From Shewanella japonica (lineage in GTDB: Bacteria > Pseudomonadota > Gammaproteobacteria > Enterobacterales > Shewanellaceae), in assembly GCF_002075795.1 (NCBI RefSeq), contig NZ_CP020472.1, positions 2,587,001-2,651,000 of the forward strand: a DNA stretch of 64,000 nt. The letters run 5' to 3'. The translations under genes were made by a program, and so were the position numbers. A model generated the notes under the pieces. That model worked only from the letters and a program-made list of their open reading frames with translations, ran no database searches and was not told the origin of the DNA. This document shows positions 1-11,499 of the stretch, piece after piece. Each line of letters starts with the position of its first letter. The first letter of the stretch is position 1.

Positions 1-1777
1 ACGCCACTTCACATTCATCAAGAACCAATTTAGCTAATTCGACTTTGTTATCGTATTTCACTTGTTGCCACTGTTTGACAAATGTTTTGTCGTCAGTGAA
101 AGCATTAAGCGCGGTAAGTTGAGTGAGATCGGTTAACCAACTCTCCCCTAAACGGCGATTAATAAGCTGGGTTAATCTTGGGTTACAATGCACGAGCCAA
201 CGTCTTGGGGTAACGCCATTGGTCTTATTATTAAACTTATGGGGCCATAATGAATAAAAGTCTTTAAATAGCCCTTGCTTAAGTAATTGAGTATGAAGCC
301 CTGCAACGCCATTGACAGAAAAGCTTGCCACAATTGCTAGATATGCCATACGTACGTGTGGATGCGCCCCTTCCTCAATTATCGACATCGATGCCAATTT
401 ATGGGTATCACCTGGCCAATGATGTGCTACATGCTCAAGATAGCGGGCATTTATTTCATAGATGATATCTAATATCCGTGGCAGCATATTACCTAGCATT
501 CTTACAGGCCAGCGTTCTAGCGCTTCTGGTAATAATGTGTGGTTGGTATAAGCCATCGATTCTGTGGTGACTTGCCAAGCTTCATCCCAACCTAGGCCAT
601 AGCTATCCATTAAAAGACGCATTAATTCGGGTACAGCAATACTCGGATGAGTATCGTTTAACTGCATCACATTGCGCTGACTAAATTGGCTAAAGTCTGC
701 ACCGTAAACGGCGGTATAACGCTGTAAAATATCTTGTAAGCTTGCTGATGATAAAAAGTATTGCTGCCTTAACCTGAGTTCTTTACCATTTTCACTGGCA
801 TCATTTGGGTACAGTACCATCGTAATTTGTTCTGCTAGATTTTTACGAGCAACGGCTTCGGTATAATCACCATCATTGAATTCTGCCAAATCAAAATCAT
901 CAGTTGCTTCAGCTTTCCATAACCTCAATGTATTAATTCGGCCGTTACGAAAACCTGGTACTGGCATATCATGTGGAATCGCTTGCACATCTTGTGTATC
1001 AACCCAGACATAATGGCGATTGCCACTTGGGTCGACATAAGTTTCTGTATGACCAAAGAACGGAACAGTAATGGCATGGTTGGCCATCCTGACTTCCCAA
1101 GGGTTGCCTTCACGTAGCCAACGATCAGGTTGTTCGACTTGATAACCGTCCACCAGCTTTTGTTTAAACATGCCGTACTCATAACGAATACCATAGCCAA
1201 CAACAGACAAGTCTAAACTTGCACAACTGTCTAAAAAGCACGCAGCTAAACGCCCTAAGCCTCCGTTTCCAAGTCCAGCATCTAGTTCAGCTTCTTGTAG
1301 CGATTCGAGGTCTGCTGCATACTCCGCCAGTGCCTCATGTGTTTCTTTGGTCAAATCAAGACTTAACAGCGCATTACCTAATGATCTGCCCATCAAAAAC
1401 TCTAAGGACAAATAAGCAACTTGTTTTTGTTGGTACTGATTGTCTTTGAGGCGTGTCTCTCGCCATTGGTTTAAAAGTTGATTTTTAACTGTAGAAGCAA
1501 GTGCACTATACATATCGTTAATGGCATGCTCATCACGGCATAACGACCCATGTATTTGACGCTTAAATTTAGCTGCCAACGTCTCGCACGGATCGCAATC
1601 ATGATTACTGCCCACGACTTCCAATGTTGATTGATTTACTGCTGAATTGGTATCTAATTCATCAGGCTTCACCTGTTTGGCTTTACCTGACTTTGCCGTC
1701 TTGGCTGGCTTTTTTACTGAAGACTTATCTTTAATAGATGGTTTTTCAGTAGTCGATTTCCCTTTCGTTACTGTCAT
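1..1777 (-). CDS. glgP: Glycogen/maltodextrin phosphorylase (partial, C-terminus beyond window)
   Basis: Only the first ~592 codons are present; the frame stays open to base 1. The protein phosphorolyses alpha-1,4-glucan to glucose-1-phosphate (GT35 family, cytosolic, PLP-dependent). The family block LEFLMGRSLGNALL near residue 123 and the glycine-rich ELDAGLGNGGLGRLAACFLD soon after are typical. The start ATG at 1777 has a good Shine-Dalgarno (AAGGAGT). The first ~50 residues are a Lys/Ser/Thr-rich tail before the conserved domain, longer than in E. coli GlgP. It lies 128 bp downstream of glgX and is probably the next gene of the same operon. The PLP lysine and C-terminal half cannot be inspected. 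Confidence 0.95.
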   Translation of the reverse strand, partial: MTVTKGKSTTEKPSIKDKSSVKKPAKTAKSGKAKQVKPDELDTNSAVNQSTLEVVGSNHDCDPCETLAAKFKRQIHGSLCRDEHAINDMYSALASTVKNQLLNQWRETRLKDNQYQQKQVAYLSLEFLMGRSLGNALLSLDLTKETHEALAEYAADLESLQEAELDAGLGNGGLGRLAACFLDSCASLDLSVVGYGIRYEYGMFKQKLVDGYQVEQPDRWLREGNPWEVRMANHAITVPFFGHTETYVDPSGNRHYVWVDTQDVQAIPHDMPVPGFRNGRINTLRLWKAEATDDFDLAEFNDGDYTEAVARKNLAEQITMVLYPNDASENGKELRLRQQYFLSSASLQDILQRYTAVYGADFSQFSQRNVMQLNDTHPSIAVPELMRLLMDSYGLGWDEAWQVTTESMAYTNHTLLPEALERWPVRMLGNMLPRILDIIYEINARYLEHVAHHWPGDTHKLASMSIIEEGAHPHVRMAYLAIVASFSVNGVAGLHTQLLKQGLFKDFYSLWPHKFNNKTNGVTPRRWLVHCNPRLTQLINRRLGESWLTDLTQLTALNAFTDDKTFVKQWQQVKYDNKVELAKLVLDECEVA

Positions 1778-1905
1778 ATAGACTCCTTAGCACCTTACAA
1801 TGTTAATCGTTCAATAAACCGGATCTGACTCGGTTAGCTAATTTGTTAAACAACGCGTTTTACATAGTCTTTTGACGACTGAAATGACGACTACAAAGCG
1901 AATTT

Positions 1906-4053
1906 TCAATTGACTACCTTGTTGTTAAGCTGATGATGTGCATGAAATAATTTTAAACTTCGCCCACAAAGCAAAACTGCCTCTGATTTTTCTTTTTCAT
2001 TGGGTTTAGTTTGAAATTTTTGATGGGTTAATTGCGTATCAACTAATAGTTGCCAACCTTGATATCCCTCAACTTCGGGTAATTGAAACGGCTTTGATTC
2101 TTCACAAGCATTCAATAGGAGTAATAAGGCTTGTGGGTATTGATAAGGTGGTATCACTTCTGAGGTGATCACAACTGCTAAAGTGCGAGTTTCAGCTTCG
2201 CTCCACTGTTGTTTGACCATAGGTTCGCCATGACGGCTATACCAAGTAAAGCCGTTTGCGCATTGATCTTCTGGTTCATGAATGAACTCGGCATAACAAA
2301 GAATCGGAAAACGCTGGCGCAGTTTAATAAGTTCAGACGTAAATTCTACCAATGGCCAGTCAATTTTCTGCCAGTCTATCCAACAGATGGAATTGTCTTG
2401 GCAATATGCATTGTTATTACCTTGCTGACTGTGGCCCATTTCATCACCACTGAGCAGCATTGGTACGCCCTGAGATAGCATTAATGTAGTGATGAAATTT
2501 CTTTGCTGCCTAGCTCGAATATTAATAATATTTTCGTTGCTAGTATGGCCTTCAACGCCATAGTTATGACTTAGGTTTTCATGATGGCCGTCTCGGTTGT
2601 CTTCGCCATTAGCTAAATTGTGCCTGTGTTGATAACTCACAACATCACGGAGAGTAAAACCATCGTGGCTGGTAATGAAGTTAATACTGGCAGAAGGTGC
2701 TCGACCATGATGTTCAAAAAAGTCACCAGAACCATGAAATCGTCGAGCAAACTCTGGCAACATGCCTTTATCGCCCCGCCAAAAACGTCTCATGGTGTCA
2801 CGATACCTGTCATTCCATTCACTGAATGCAATGGGATAATTACCGAGTTGATAACCGCCTGGTCCAATGTCCCAAGGCTCGGCTATTAACTTAACCTGAC
2901 ACAATACAGGGTCTTGACTTAATGCATCAAAAAAACCACAGCCTGGATCAAACCCATATACTTCACGACCAAGACAACTTGCTAAATCAAACCTAAAGCC
3001 ATCTACCCCCATGACCTCAACCCAGTAGCGTAATGAGTCCATAATTAACCTCAGAACCTGAGGATGGTTTGAGTTAACCGTATTTCCACAGCCAGTATCA
3101 TTGATATACAAACGCTGATCGTTTGACACTAATCGGTAATAACTGGCGTTATCAATACCTCGGAAACTAAGTGTTGGCCCTAGGCGGTTTCCTTCTGCAG
3201 TATGGTTATAAACTACGTCTAAAATAACTTCGATACCTGCATCATGAAAACGATCAACCATCTTTCTAAACTCACCAATATCCTCGCTACTTAAATAACT
3301 GGGATTTGGCGCAAAAAAACCAATCGAGTTATAGCCCCAATAGTTGTTTAGATTTTTTTCAATTAAAAATGGCTCATTTAAAAATGATTGAACTGGTAAT
3401 AGCTCAACACAGTTCACGCCCAACTGAGTTAAATATTGCAATGAGCTTTTTGAGGCTAAACCTGCAAACTTTCCTTGATGAGCTTTATTAACTTCGGGAT
3501 TCAGTACACTGAATCCTTTAACGTGCATTTCATATATAACGGTGCTTTCAAGAGGAATGTTAAGTCTTTTTACAGGTGTAGATTTCAGTACTGAATCATC
3601 AATCACGACACATTTAGGCATATATTGTGCGTTATCGATTTCACAAAACGACAAGTCTGCATCAACATCATTTCGGCTAATGTCATAACCATAATTTGCA
3701 TCGTTGGGTGCTAAGTTGCCTTTAAGTTGTTTTGAATAAGGATCGAGTAACAATTTATTGTGATTAAACCTGTGACCCAAGTGAGGTTGATATGGACCGT
3801 AAACACGATAACCATATAAATCCCCCGCTTTTACACCAGGCACAAAACCGTGCCAAATTTGCTTGGTTTTATGTACCAAACAAATTTGTTTTTCGTTATT
3901 GCCGTTATGATCAAACAGGCATAACACAACTTGTGTTGCATTCGCTGAAAAAATAGCAAAGTTCACCCCACCAGCAATCACCGTTGCACCAAGTGGATAT
4001 GATTGTCCTTTGGTAACAAGAACATTGAGGTTATTTTCAGCGCCGTTGTTCAT
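1906..4053 (-). CDS. glgX: Glycogen debranching enzyme (isoamylase type)
   Basis: 715 residues, GH13 family. It hydrolyses alpha-1,6 branches of phosphorylase-limited glycogen. An N-terminal CBM48-like domain is followed by the catalytic barrel with region I (DVVYNHT), region II with the nucleophile Asp (GFRFDLASCLGR), region III with the acid/base Glu (AEPWD) and region IV (ITSHDGFT). The start lies 2 bp after the glgB stop, and its ribosome-binding site (CGAGG) is inside the last glgB codons, suggesting translational coupling. Length and motifs match GlgX. Confidence 0.95.
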   Translation of the reverse strand: MNNGAENNLNVLVTKGQSYPLGATVIAGGVNFAIFSANATQVVLCLFDHNGNNEKQICLVHKTKQIWHGFVPGVKAGDLYGYRVYGPYQPHLGHRFNHNKLLLDPYSKQLKGNLAPNDANYGYDISRNDVDADLSFCEIDNAQYMPKCVVIDDSVLKSTPVKRLNIPLESTVIYEMHVKGFSVLNPEVNKAHQGKFAGLASKSSLQYLTQLGVNCVELLPVQSFLNEPFLIEKNLNNYWGYNSIGFFAPNPSYLSSEDIGEFRKMVDRFHDAGIEVILDVVYNHTAEGNRLGPTLSFRGIDNASYYRLVSNDQRLYINDTGCGNTVNSNHPQVLRLIMDSLRYWVEVMGVDGFRFDLASCLGREVYGFDPGCGFFDALSQDPVLCQVKLIAEPWDIGPGGYQLGNYPIAFSEWNDRYRDTMRRFWRGDKGMLPEFARRFHGSGDFFEHHGRAPSASINFITSHDGFTLRDVVSYQHRHNLANGEDNRDGHHENLSHNYGVEGHTSNENIINIRARQQRNFITTLMLSQGVPMLLSGDEMGHSQQGNNNAYCQDNSICWIDWQKIDWPLVEFTSELIKLRQRFPILCYAEFIHEPEDQCANGFTWYSRHGEPMVKQQWSEAETRTLAVVITSEVIPPYQYPQALLLLLNACEESKPFQLPEVEGYQGWQLLVDTQLTHQKFQTKPNEKEKSEAVLLCGRSLKLFHAHHQLNNKVVN

Positions 4054-4055
4054 CT

Positions 4056-6284
4056 TTACGCCTCGTTATTTGTTACAAGTTGACTTGCTGCTAACACAAC
4101 ACAGCCTAGAGGTGGCACAGTGATAAGTCCGCTTTGCTCCATGCCTTGCCAAGGTACCTCGTCGTTAATGACAGTTTGATTAATCACATTACTGCCTCCG
4201 AACTGGCTCGCATCACTGTTAAGCAGTTCTACATAGTGATTTGGGGTCGGTAAGCCAATTCGGAAATGATGATGTACTTGCGGGGTCATATTGATGATGA
4301 AAATGAGTGCGTCATCAGAAGATTGCGCATAACGAATAAATGAGAAGACACTGTCTTGACTGTTATCACAATCAAGCCACTGAAAACCTGTTGATTGATG
4401 ATCTAATTCATATAAACAAGGATGAGATATATACAGACCATTAAGCGCCTTTACCCAGTCTTGTATGCCTTGATGAGGTGCAAACTGCAGTAAATGCCAA
4501 TCTAAACTTTGGTTATGATTCCATTCATCACGCTGACCAAACTCAGTTCCCATAAACAATAATTTTTTACCAGGTTGTCCCCACATCATCCCGATGTAAG
4601 CACGTAACGTGGCAAACTTTTGCCAATCGTCTCCGGGAATTTTATGTAAAACTGAGCCTTTTCCGTGTACGACTTCATCATGGCTAATAGACAATATAAA
4701 TTGCTCGGTATAGGCATAGACTAAAGCAAATGTCATTTCATGGTGATGATGTGAACGGTAGATAGGATCCCGTGCTAAATAACGTAAACTGTCATTCATC
4801 CAGCCCATATTCCATTTAAAACCAAATCCTAAGCCCCCTTTTTCCGTAGAGTTAGTCACCCCTGGCCATGCAGTGGACTCTTCAGCAATCATTGTTGCGC
4901 CAGCAAAGCTCGCATAAATACGCTCATTGAGTAGTTTTAAAAACTCTATGGCTTTAATATTTTCACGACCGCCATATTCATTCGGTAACCATTGACCAGA
5001 TTGACGGCTGTAATCTAGGTAAAGCATTGATGAAACAGCATCTAAACGTAATCCATCAAAATGAAATTCAGATAACCAATAACAAGCATTACTCAGTAAG
5101 AAGCTTTGCACTTCACCACGGCCATAATTAAAGATAAGCGTATCCCAGTCAGGGTGCTCACCTTGTCGAGGATCTTCATGTTCATATAAACAACTGCCAT
5201 CAAATTTAGACAAGCCGTGGGGATCTTTAGGAAAGTGTGCCGGAACCCAGTCCAACAGCACAGCAATCTGATGTTTGTGGCAAGCATCGACAAACGCCTT
5301 TAAGCCATCAGGATCACCAAAACGATATGTTGCAGCATACAAGCCCACAGGTTGATAGCCCCAAGACCCATCAAAAGGGTATTCACAAATAGGCATCAGT
5401 TGCAGATGCGTAAAGCCCATTTCAACGATGTAAGGAATTAACTCGCTAATTAGATCGTCGTAGCTAAGGTAAGATTCGCCCCATTCACCTTTTCGCTTCC
5501 ATGAGGCAAGGTGCACTTCATAAGTTGACATTGGCGCTTGATGTAATTGAGTGTTGGCGCGTTTAGTTAACCATTTGCTGTCTTTCCATTGATACTGGCT
5601 ATTCGCGGGAACGATAGATGAGTTACCCGGCGCAGCTTCCATCGCTTTTGCATAAGGGTCTGATTTTTCAATCGACTCACCATATTGATTAACAATATAA
5701 AATTTATAAAAATCCCCCGTTTTGGCATTGGGCAAAAATATCTCCCATATGCCATTGCTTGGATGAAATCTCATTACATGTTGTCTAGGATCCCAATGAT
5801 TAAAATCCCCTACAACGGATACACGCTGTGCATTGGGTGCCCATACACAAAAAAGCACACCATCTACCTTATTAACTTGTTTCCAATTAGCACCTAAAAA
5901 TTGATAACTGGCTTGTTGTTTCCCTTCAGCAAATAAGTACACATCATCCGCATCTAACAAGCTTTCGAATTGATATGGGTCAATTATAGTTTCTACACTT
6001 AATGGATATGTCACTTTAAGACTATATAAAAATGGCTTAACCCTTCGCCCCATTACGCCTGCAAATAAACCTTGTTCATCAACCTGTGATAATTCAGCCA
6101 CTTTTTTACCGTCTTTTATAGCAATAACCTCAACACTAACTGCCCCCTTGATAAAACATCTCACAATCAGTGATTTACCATTGGGTGCCTTGTGCATGCC
6201 TAATAAAGAAAAGACATCCGTATAATCTCCTTTCAAGATGGCAATATCCGATCCTTGATTAAATAAAGGCGCATTATTCGTCAT
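4056..6284 (-). CDS. glgB: 1,4-alpha-glucan branching enzyme
   Basis: 742 residues from the preferred ATG at 6284. An upstream in-frame ATG at 6299 would give 747, but its own codons form the Shine-Dalgarno (TGGAG, nine bases before the 6284 ATG), so the later start is better. An N-terminal CBM48-like domain precedes the GH13 barrel: DWVPAHFP, nucleophile Asp in [12 protein letters not shown], Glu in AEESTAWP, and the branching-enzyme signature [19 protein letters not shown]. It makes alpha-1,6 branches in glycogen. It sits 35 bp downstream of malQ and 2 bp upstream of glgX, in one operon. Confidence 0.95.
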   Translation of the reverse strand: MTNNAPLFNQGSDIAILKGDYTDVFSLLGMHKAPNGKSLIVRCFIKGAVSVEVIAIKDGKKVAELSQVDEQGLFAGVMGRRVKPFLYSLKVTYPLSVETIIDPYQFESLLDADDVYLFAEGKQQASYQFLGANWKQVNKVDGVLFCVWAPNAQRVSVVGDFNHWDPRQHVMRFHPSNGIWEIFLPNAKTGDFYKFYIVNQYGESIEKSDPYAKAMEAAPGNSSIVPANSQYQWKDSKWLTKRANTQLHQAPMSTYEVHLASWKRKGEWGESYLSYDDLISELIPYIVEMGFTHLQLMPICEYPFDGSWGYQPVGLYAATYRFGDPDGLKAFVDACHKHQIAVLLDWVPAHFPKDPHGLSKFDGSCLYEHEDPRQGEHPDWDTLIFNYGRGEVQSFLLSNACYWLSEFHFDGLRLDAVSSMLYLDYSRQSGQWLPNEYGGRENIKAIEFLKLLNERIYASFAGATMIAEESTAWPGVTNSTEKGGLGFGFKWNMGWMNDSLRYLARDPIYRSHHHHEMTFALVYAYTEQFILSISHDEVVHGKGSVLHKIPGDDWQKFATLRAYIGMMWGQPGKKLLFMGTEFGQRDEWNHNQSLDWHLLQFAPHQGIQDWVKALNGLYISHPCLYELDHQSTGFQWLDCDNSQDSVFSFIRYAQSSDDALIFIINMTPQVHHHFRIGLPTPNHYVELLNSDASQFGGSNVINQTVINDEVPWQGMEQSGLITVPPLGCVVLAASQLVTNNEA

Positions 6285-6319
6285 TGTGTATTGCTCCATA
6301 AAATTAATAACTGTTCTAA

Positions 6320-8512
6320 CTACTGATCGAATTGTGCATCAGTCATTCTGGAATGATTAATCACACTAAGGCGCTGTTTTATCGCATCTGATGTTGTTAT
6401 ATGTTCAAGTGACATTGATAAACGACGGCGCCAATTAGGGTATTCTTTCCATGTGCCAGGGATATTGACAGGCATGGTTTCACAAATAAGATCTTCAAGT
6501 TGTACGCTGTATAAAGATGAGTTTCCTGATGCGGAAAGTTGAAGCCAAGCCCTTAAAACTTCATCAAACTCAATGCGGTTTATATCGCCTTCAAACAGCA
6601 ATATTCCTTTCTGACAAAATAGATGGATCAATTGATGCTTTTCATGGTCACGTTCATTTAGCATCTCTTGCTGTTGCTGAAGATTAATTAGATTTAGTTG
6701 CTGTCTTAATTCGATATCATTACCGTGCCACCAAGCAGATAACGTCGGCACATCATGATTCGCTAGCATCATCAAACTCTGGCATTTGTAATGCTCTGGT
6801 GATGTAAACCCATCATTTTGCTTTGAAAAATAAAACAACTCATTTGAAAATATGTTGGCATTAGAAAGGTTTTGAACTATTTCTGGCGGAACAATGCCAA
6901 GATCTTCACCTATAACGATGCATTGAGCTCGCTGACTTTCTAACGACAAAATTGCAAGTAACGCATCAAGTGGGTAATACACATAGGCCCCACCACCTAA
7001 GCTTAAGTTTTTAGGCCACCACCAAAGACGAAGTAATCCCATGACATGATCAATTCGTAAACCACCACAAGATTGCATGTTGCTTCTAATTAGGTCTATA
7101 AAGTGGAGAAAATTTAATTGCTGTAATTTAATCGGATCCATCGGGGCAAGTCCCCAATTCTGACCTTGGGGTGCAAAAGGATCTGGCGGGGCGCCAATAT
7201 TAGCGTTAGCACAAAAATAATCAGCATTTTGCTGCACTTCTGATCCTGTGGGAGAAGCCCCTACGGCCATATCTCGGATTAAACCGATGGACATTCCCAC
7301 AGATTTCGCCGTTAATTGGCATAAACTAAGCTGACTTGTTGCGACAAATTGTAAGTAGCACCAAAAGTCTGGGTTAGAAAATGTAGCCTGACAGCTATCT
7401 TCTTTATGATGACCTACCTGCCAGTCAGCATATTGTTGCAAGGCTTGTTCATGCTGTTTTTTGAAGTCACTAAATGCTTGAAATCGATCTGTTAAAGCCG
7501 ATTGATTTTCTTCAATAAAGGTATCAAATAATAAACAGAAAACCCGCTGTTTTAATTTATAAACTTCTGCGTAATCTAACAGTGAATTCTCAGAAAGTTT
7601 GTGTTTATTTATTTGCCAATCAGGCGTTGATAAAACATGTTTAACGCTGTCATATTCTTTTACTGATTCAATATGAATATAAAGTGGATTCAGTCTACGT
7701 CGGTCATCAGGACTGTACGGACTAATATGGCTAGGTAAGTCTAGAGCATGAAGGGGATTGAGCAGAATAAAGTCAGCACCTTGCTCGGCACTGAATACAA
7801 TTAACTTTTGTAAATCATTAAAGTCACCTACGCCCCACTGGCTTTCACTTTTAATGCTATATAACTGCGTAGAAATCCCCCAAGGATTGGCTTTTTTACT
7901 TAGGGAAAAGTTGCCAGTAGTTTGTTGATGATGCCTGACACTTGATAATGGCTCAGAAAGCGATCCTGAGTAGGCTTGTCTTGGTGCGAGCATCAGCTGA
8001 CACAAATACTCAGTGACATGATTATCTGAGTCTAATGAACACGTCAGTTGATGATAACCAAGCCCAATCGCATTATTTTGATGCTCATTTAATAAAAAGT
8101 GATACTTGATATAGAGGCAATCATTTGTTTTATAGTCACCAATAGCAGTTAACTGACTACTGTGTATTTGAAATCTAAATGATTCATTTTGCTCACTAAA
8201 AAGATGTAAACGTATATAACCAATAAAATTTTCAGTCAAACATAACTCTACATATGGCTCATCGACGTAAGTCCACTGAAATGCCCCTATGGGTTTAAGC
8301 CAGGGTGCCACGTCTAATTCGTGGATGCGCTGCTCGATGAACTTATCATTGAGTACTGACAATGCGCCGTCGACATCAGATTGATGCGGCGCCAAACACA
8401 TTGACGTTAGAATTCCTTTTCTATCATTAGGCGAAATATGAACATGATTGCCAAAGCAATCAATAAACTCTGCGCCTACGCCTTGCAAATACAGTAACTT
8501 TTCCAGTCCCAT
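6320..8512 (-). CDS. malQ: 4-alpha-glucanotransferase (amylomaltase)
   Basis: About 730 residues, GH77. It disproportionates maltodextrins, supplying longer chains to phosphorylase. Recognisable segments are [43 protein letters not shown] (nucleophile Asp), [11 protein letters not shown] (acid/base Glu) and [13 protein letters not shown]. The frame can start at 8536, but GAGG lies nine bases before the ATG at 8512, giving [11 protein letters not shown] as the likely N-terminus. It is the first gene of the malQ-glgB-glgX-glgP operon; the promoter should lie in 8513-8886. Confidence 0.93.
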   Translation of the reverse strand: MGLEKLLYLQGVGAEFIDCFGNHVHISPNDRKGILTSMCLAPHQSDVDGALSVLNDKFIEQRIHELDVAPWLKPIGAFQWTYVDEPYVELCLTENFIGYIRLHLFSEQNESFRFQIHSSQLTAIGDYKTNDCLYIKYHFLLNEHQNNAIGLGYHQLTCSLDSDNHVTEYLCQLMLAPRQAYSGSLSEPLSSVRHHQQTTGNFSLSKKANPWGISTQLYSIKSESQWGVGDFNDLQKLIVFSAEQGADFILLNPLHALDLPSHISPYSPDDRRRLNPLYIHIESVKEYDSVKHVLSTPDWQINKHKLSENSLLDYAEVYKLKQRVFCLLFDTFIEENQSALTDRFQAFSDFKKQHEQALQQYADWQVGHHKEDSCQATFSNPDFWCYLQFVATSQLSLCQLTAKSVGMSIGLIRDMAVGASPTGSEVQQNADYFCANANIGAPPDPFAPQGQNWGLAPMDPIKLQQLNFLHFIDLIRSNMQSCGGLRIDHVMGLLRLWWWPKNLSLGGGAYVYYPLDALLAILSLESQRAQCIVIGEDLGIVPPEIVQNLSNANIFSNELFYFSKQNDGFTSPEHYKCQSLMMLANHDVPTLSAWWHGNDIELRQQLNLINLQQQQEMLNERDHEKHQLIHLFCQKGILLFEGDINRIEFDEVLRAWLQLSASGNSSLYSVQLEDLICETMPVNIPGTWKEYPNWRRRLSMSLEHITTSDAIKQRLSVINHSRMTDAQFDQ

Positions 8513-8886
8513 ATTTGTCATCCTCGCAAATAACATGCCTGGTTAATAACTCAGCAGTTACCATGCCAGTCAAACATCACAGTTTAACTACAGTGATATT
8601 TCATCAGGATGACAGAATATATTTACAACTTTTCAGTAACTTACTCTAAAGAGGTAAAAGAGGCACAATACGCCTTTGTTTAAAACTCAATGGATAATTC
8701 ACGATATTTCAATAGTTTTGGTGCAATTTACGCACAAATAACGTGCAGTTAAATAAACAACTACAGGAGTCATAAGTAAATGTTTAATCAAACCTCATTG
8801 GCAAAAGTTACACCTTATTGGTTGCAATATGATAATTTAGTTATAACTGATTAATCCATGATGCGACTTTAATGTTAGGAAGGTAA
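8513..8886. other. Intergenic region between malQ and the Nudix gene
   Basis: About 370 bases separating two outward-facing genes. It must carry the promoter of the glycogen operon (minus) and of the Nudix gene (plus). No operator or riboswitch was recognised. It contains one small ORF with a good ribosome-binding site, listed separately. Confidence 0.5.
8780..8854 (+). CDS. Possible 24-residue small protein or leader peptide
   Basis: ATG at 8780 preceded by AGGAGT with nine-base spacing, reading MFNQTSLAKVTPYWLQYDNL plus four residues to TAA. It ends 32 bases before the Nudix start. The strong Shine-Dalgarno is the main support. There is no membrane segment and no recognised family. It could be a leader peptide for the Nudix gene or a chance ORF. 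Confidence 0.25.
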   Translation: MFNQTSLAKVTPYWLQYDNLVITD

Positions 8887-9471
8887 ATGAACGCTCAACA
8901 GTTTAATGTCCATTTTGCACTTCAAAACCTCAGCGACAATTCCAGCGATATCCCCATTCAACAGGCATTACGTAAAGCTGCAGTGTTAATCCCGCTGATG
9001 GAGGTAGATGGCCAACTACACATGCTCATCACACGCAGAGCGCTGCATTTAAGAGCACATCCTGGACAGTACAGTTTCCCCGGCGGAAAAGTCGATAAAC
9101 AAGATAACTCCATTATCGAAACAGCCCTTAGGGAGGCAGAAGAAGAAATTGGCTTAAAACAAAGTAATGTCGACGTGATTGGTCAGTTCCCCGCCCATGC
9201 GACATTCACAGGGTTTCGAATCACCCCTATTGTAGGCATAATAAAACAACCATTTGAGATCAAAATCGATCCAGGAGAAGTATCTGAGACTTTTTGGGTG
9301 CCACTAAGCTTTTTCACAACCGCTAGCAATCGATATCAATTAAGGTATATGCGTGATGGACAAACGTTTGATGTGCATTACATGCCTTATAAAGGCAAAT
9401 TCATTTGGGGTGTTACTGCGGCGATTATTGATTTGTTGTGCAAACACATCAGTACCACTGATAAGAGCTAA
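8887..9471 (+). CDS. nudL: CoA pyrophosphatase-like Nudix hydrolase
   Basis: 194 residues. The Nudix box runs from GGKVD to REAEEEIGL (G-x5-E-x7-RE-x2-EE-x-G pattern) near residues 78-100. It is preceded by the CoA-pyrophosphatase signature with LRAHPGQYSFPGG (UPF0035-type), so it likely cleaves CoA to 4'-phosphopantetheine and 3',5'-ADP. The ribosome-binding site AGGAAGG is strong. The stop overlaps the convergent membrane-protein gene by 3 bases. Confidence 0.85.
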   Translation: MNAQQFNVHFALQNLSDNSSDIPIQQALRKAAVLIPLMEVDGQLHMLITRRALHLRAHPGQYSFPGGKVDKQDNSIIETALREAEEEIGLKQSNVDVIGQFPAHATFTGFRITPIVGIIKQPFEIKIDPGEVSETFWVPLSFFTTASNRYQLRYMRDGQTFDVHYMPYKGKFIWGVTAAIIDLLCKHISTTDKS

Positions 9472-9803
9472 ATAACGTAACGAATATACAAGCCAGCAGC
9501 AATAGAGACCATCAGTAGCAATGGTATATTGATCCAAAAACCTATTTTCTTCGACGTTTGAGCATAAAAATTAACCCCAAGATTAACAAAACTTATTGCA
9601 GCACAAGCCCAGATAACATACTCCAGTCTCACAGTTAATTCTGGATCCCAATTTAATCTGACCTCAACACCTTTACTCATAAAATAACCTACCGCACGAT
9701 CAGGTCTTGCGTCGCCAAAAACAAGCAGCGCATATACGGCCAAAGACCAACCGGCCACAGACAAAATGGTTAATATGATTTGCAAAAATTTTGTTTTGGT
9801 CAC
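9468..9803 (-). CDS. Small inner-membrane protein, function unknown
   Basis: 111 residues starting with GTG (GGGGTG five bases upstream). Three hydrophobic segments are visible near residues 7-28, 60-80 and 90-110, with a short loop containing DARPDRAVGYF between the first two. No family was recognised. It converges on and overlaps the Nudix gene end. Real coding is supported by clear membrane topology and a good ribosome-binding site. Confidence 0.7.
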   Translation of the reverse strand: MTKTKFLQIILTILSVAGWSLAVYALLVFGDARPDRAVGYFMSKGVEVRLNWDPELTVRLEYVIWACAAISFVNLGVNFYAQTSKKIGFWINIPLLLMVSIAAGLYIRYVI

Positions 9804-10040
9804 TAATTCACCCCACTACCAAGTGTTTTATTAAAATAGCGCTTTTGTTCATATGGTTACAAGATAATTTTTACAACCTATTGTACGTATATGACAGGAA
9901 ATTGGCTCAATTAAGGCATTTATTAGTAAAACTTACGCATTTATCTGCGTCTAAGGGCGTTTTCGGCTTGTTAAACGCCGATATCAAGGTAATATAAAGC
10001 ACTTATTTTTATCATTGATTCATTGGAGAACTAAGCAACA
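9804..10040. promoter_or_regulatory. Upstream region of asnS
   Basis: 237 bases between two divergent genes, expected to hold the asnS promoter. GGAG precedes the asnS ATG by about 11 bases. No T-box or other RNA element was recognised. Confidence 0.4.
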
Positions 10041-11441
10041 ATGAGCATTACATCTGTCGCTTCTGTATTTAAAGGTGACTTCGCGATTGGTTCGCAAGTT
10101 ACAGTTCGTGGTTGGGTTAGATCTCGCCGCGATTCTAAAGCTGGTATTTCATTCCTTGCTGTTTATGACGGTTCATGTTTTGACCCTATTCAAGGCGTAG
10201 TACCAAATAATTTAGATAATTATACTGATGAAGTGCTAAAGCTTACTGCTGGTTGTTCAGTTATCATGACTGGTGAAGTCGTGGAATCTCCAGGTAAAGG
10301 TCAAGCATTCGAAATGCAAGTTACGCAGGTTGAAGTAGCTGGGTTTGTTGAAGATCCTGACACTTATCCTATGGCTGCAAAACGTCATTCGATTGAGCAT
10401 TTACGTGAATTAGCACACCTTCGTCCACGTACTAACATCATTGGTGCGGTTGCACGTGTTCGTAACTGTTTATCGCAAGCCATTCACCGCTTCTATAACG
10501 AACAAGGTTACATTTGGGTATCAACCCCGTTAATCACAGCTTCTGACACAGAAGGTGCTGGTGAAATGTTCCGTGTATCAACACTAGACATGGAAAACTT
10601 ACCTCGCACAGATAAAGGCAATGTTGACTTCGCAGAAGACTTTTTCGGTAAAGAATCATTTTTGACTGTATCAGGCCAATTGAATGCTGAAACTTATGCA
10701 TGTGCTTTATCTAAAGTATATACATTTGGTCCGACTTTCCGTGCTGAAAACTCTAACACTAGCCGTCACTTGGCTGAGTTCTGGATGGTTGAACCTGAGG
10801 TTGCTTACGCTGACTTAGATGATGCAGCTAAACTCGCTGAAAACATGCTTAAATATTGTTTCCGTGCAGTGTTAGAAGAACGTCGTGACGATTTAGAGTT
10901 CTTCGCACAACGTGTTGAGAAAACGGCAATTGAACGTTTAGAAGCATTTGTGACCAGTGACTTCGCGCAAATTGATTACACTGATGCAATCGAAATTTTA
11001 AAAGCCTGCGATAAAGACTTTGAATTCGATGTTGAATGGGGTATCGACTTACACTCAGAACACGAACGTTACCTTGCTGAAGAGCATTTTAAAGCACCTG
11101 TGGTTGTTAAAAACTATCCGAAAGATATCAAAGCATTCTACATGCGCTTGAATGATGATGGTAAAACAGTTGCAGCGATGGATGTATTAGCACCTGGTAT
11201 TGGTGAAATCATCGGTGGAGCACAACGTGAAGAACGTTTAGATGTGCTTGATGCTCGCTTAGCAGAAATGAAGTTAGATCAAGAAGATTACTGGTGGTAC
11301 CGTGATTTACGTCGTTACGGCACTGTACCGCATGCAGGTTTCGGTTTAGGTTTTGAGCGTTTGGTATCTTATGTTACTGGTGTAAGCAACATCCGTGATG
11401 TAATCCCATTCCCACGTTCACCTAAATCAGCTAATTTTTAA
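10041..11441 (+). CDS. asnS: Asparaginyl-tRNA synthetase
   Basis: 466 residues, class IIb synthetase charging tRNA-Asn. The N-terminal OB-fold anticodon-binding domain ([20 protein letters not shown]) is followed by the catalytic core: motif 2 region [20 protein letters not shown] and motif 3 [15 protein letters not shown]. Length equals the usual AsnS. It is monocistronic, ending in a strong hairpin terminator. Codon use is that of a highly expressed core gene. Confidence 0.97.
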   Translation: MSITSVASVFKGDFAIGSQVTVRGWVRSRRDSKAGISFLAVYDGSCFDPIQGVVPNNLDNYTDEVLKLTAGCSVIMTGEVVESPGKGQAFEMQVTQVEVAGFVEDPDTYPMAAKRHSIEHLRELAHLRPRTNIIGAVARVRNCLSQAIHRFYNEQGYIWVSTPLITASDTEGAGEMFRVSTLDMENLPRTDKGNVDFAEDFFGKESFLTVSGQLNAETYACALSKVYTFGPTFRAENSNTSRHLAEFWMVEPEVAYADLDDAAKLAENMLKYCFRAVLEERRDDLEFFAQRVEKTAIERLEAFVTSDFAQIDYTDAIEILKACDKDFEFDVEWGIDLHSEHERYLAEEHFKAPVVVKNYPKDIKAFYMRLNDDGKTVAAMDVLAPGIGEIIGGAQREERLDVLDARLAEMKLDQEDYWWYRDLRRYGTVPHAGFGLGFERLVSYVTGVSNIRDVIPFPRSPKSANF

Positions 11442-11453
11442 TCGTTGGCTTTA

Positions 11454-11484
11454 TAAAAAAACGCGCTATATGCGCGTTTTTTTT
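11454..11484 (+). terminator. Rho-independent terminator of asnS
   Basis: A-tract followed by ACGCGC-TATAT-GCGCGT and a run of T. The stem is perfect and extended by A:T pairs; it can act in both directions, also serving the convergent minus-strand gene. Confidence 0.85.
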
Positions 11485-11499
11485 GTGCATAAGAAACGA

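Noticed and set aside
9791..9997. 68-codon plus-strand ORF before asnS
   Set aside because: No ribosome-binding site; it lies in the promoter region and has no protein-like pattern.
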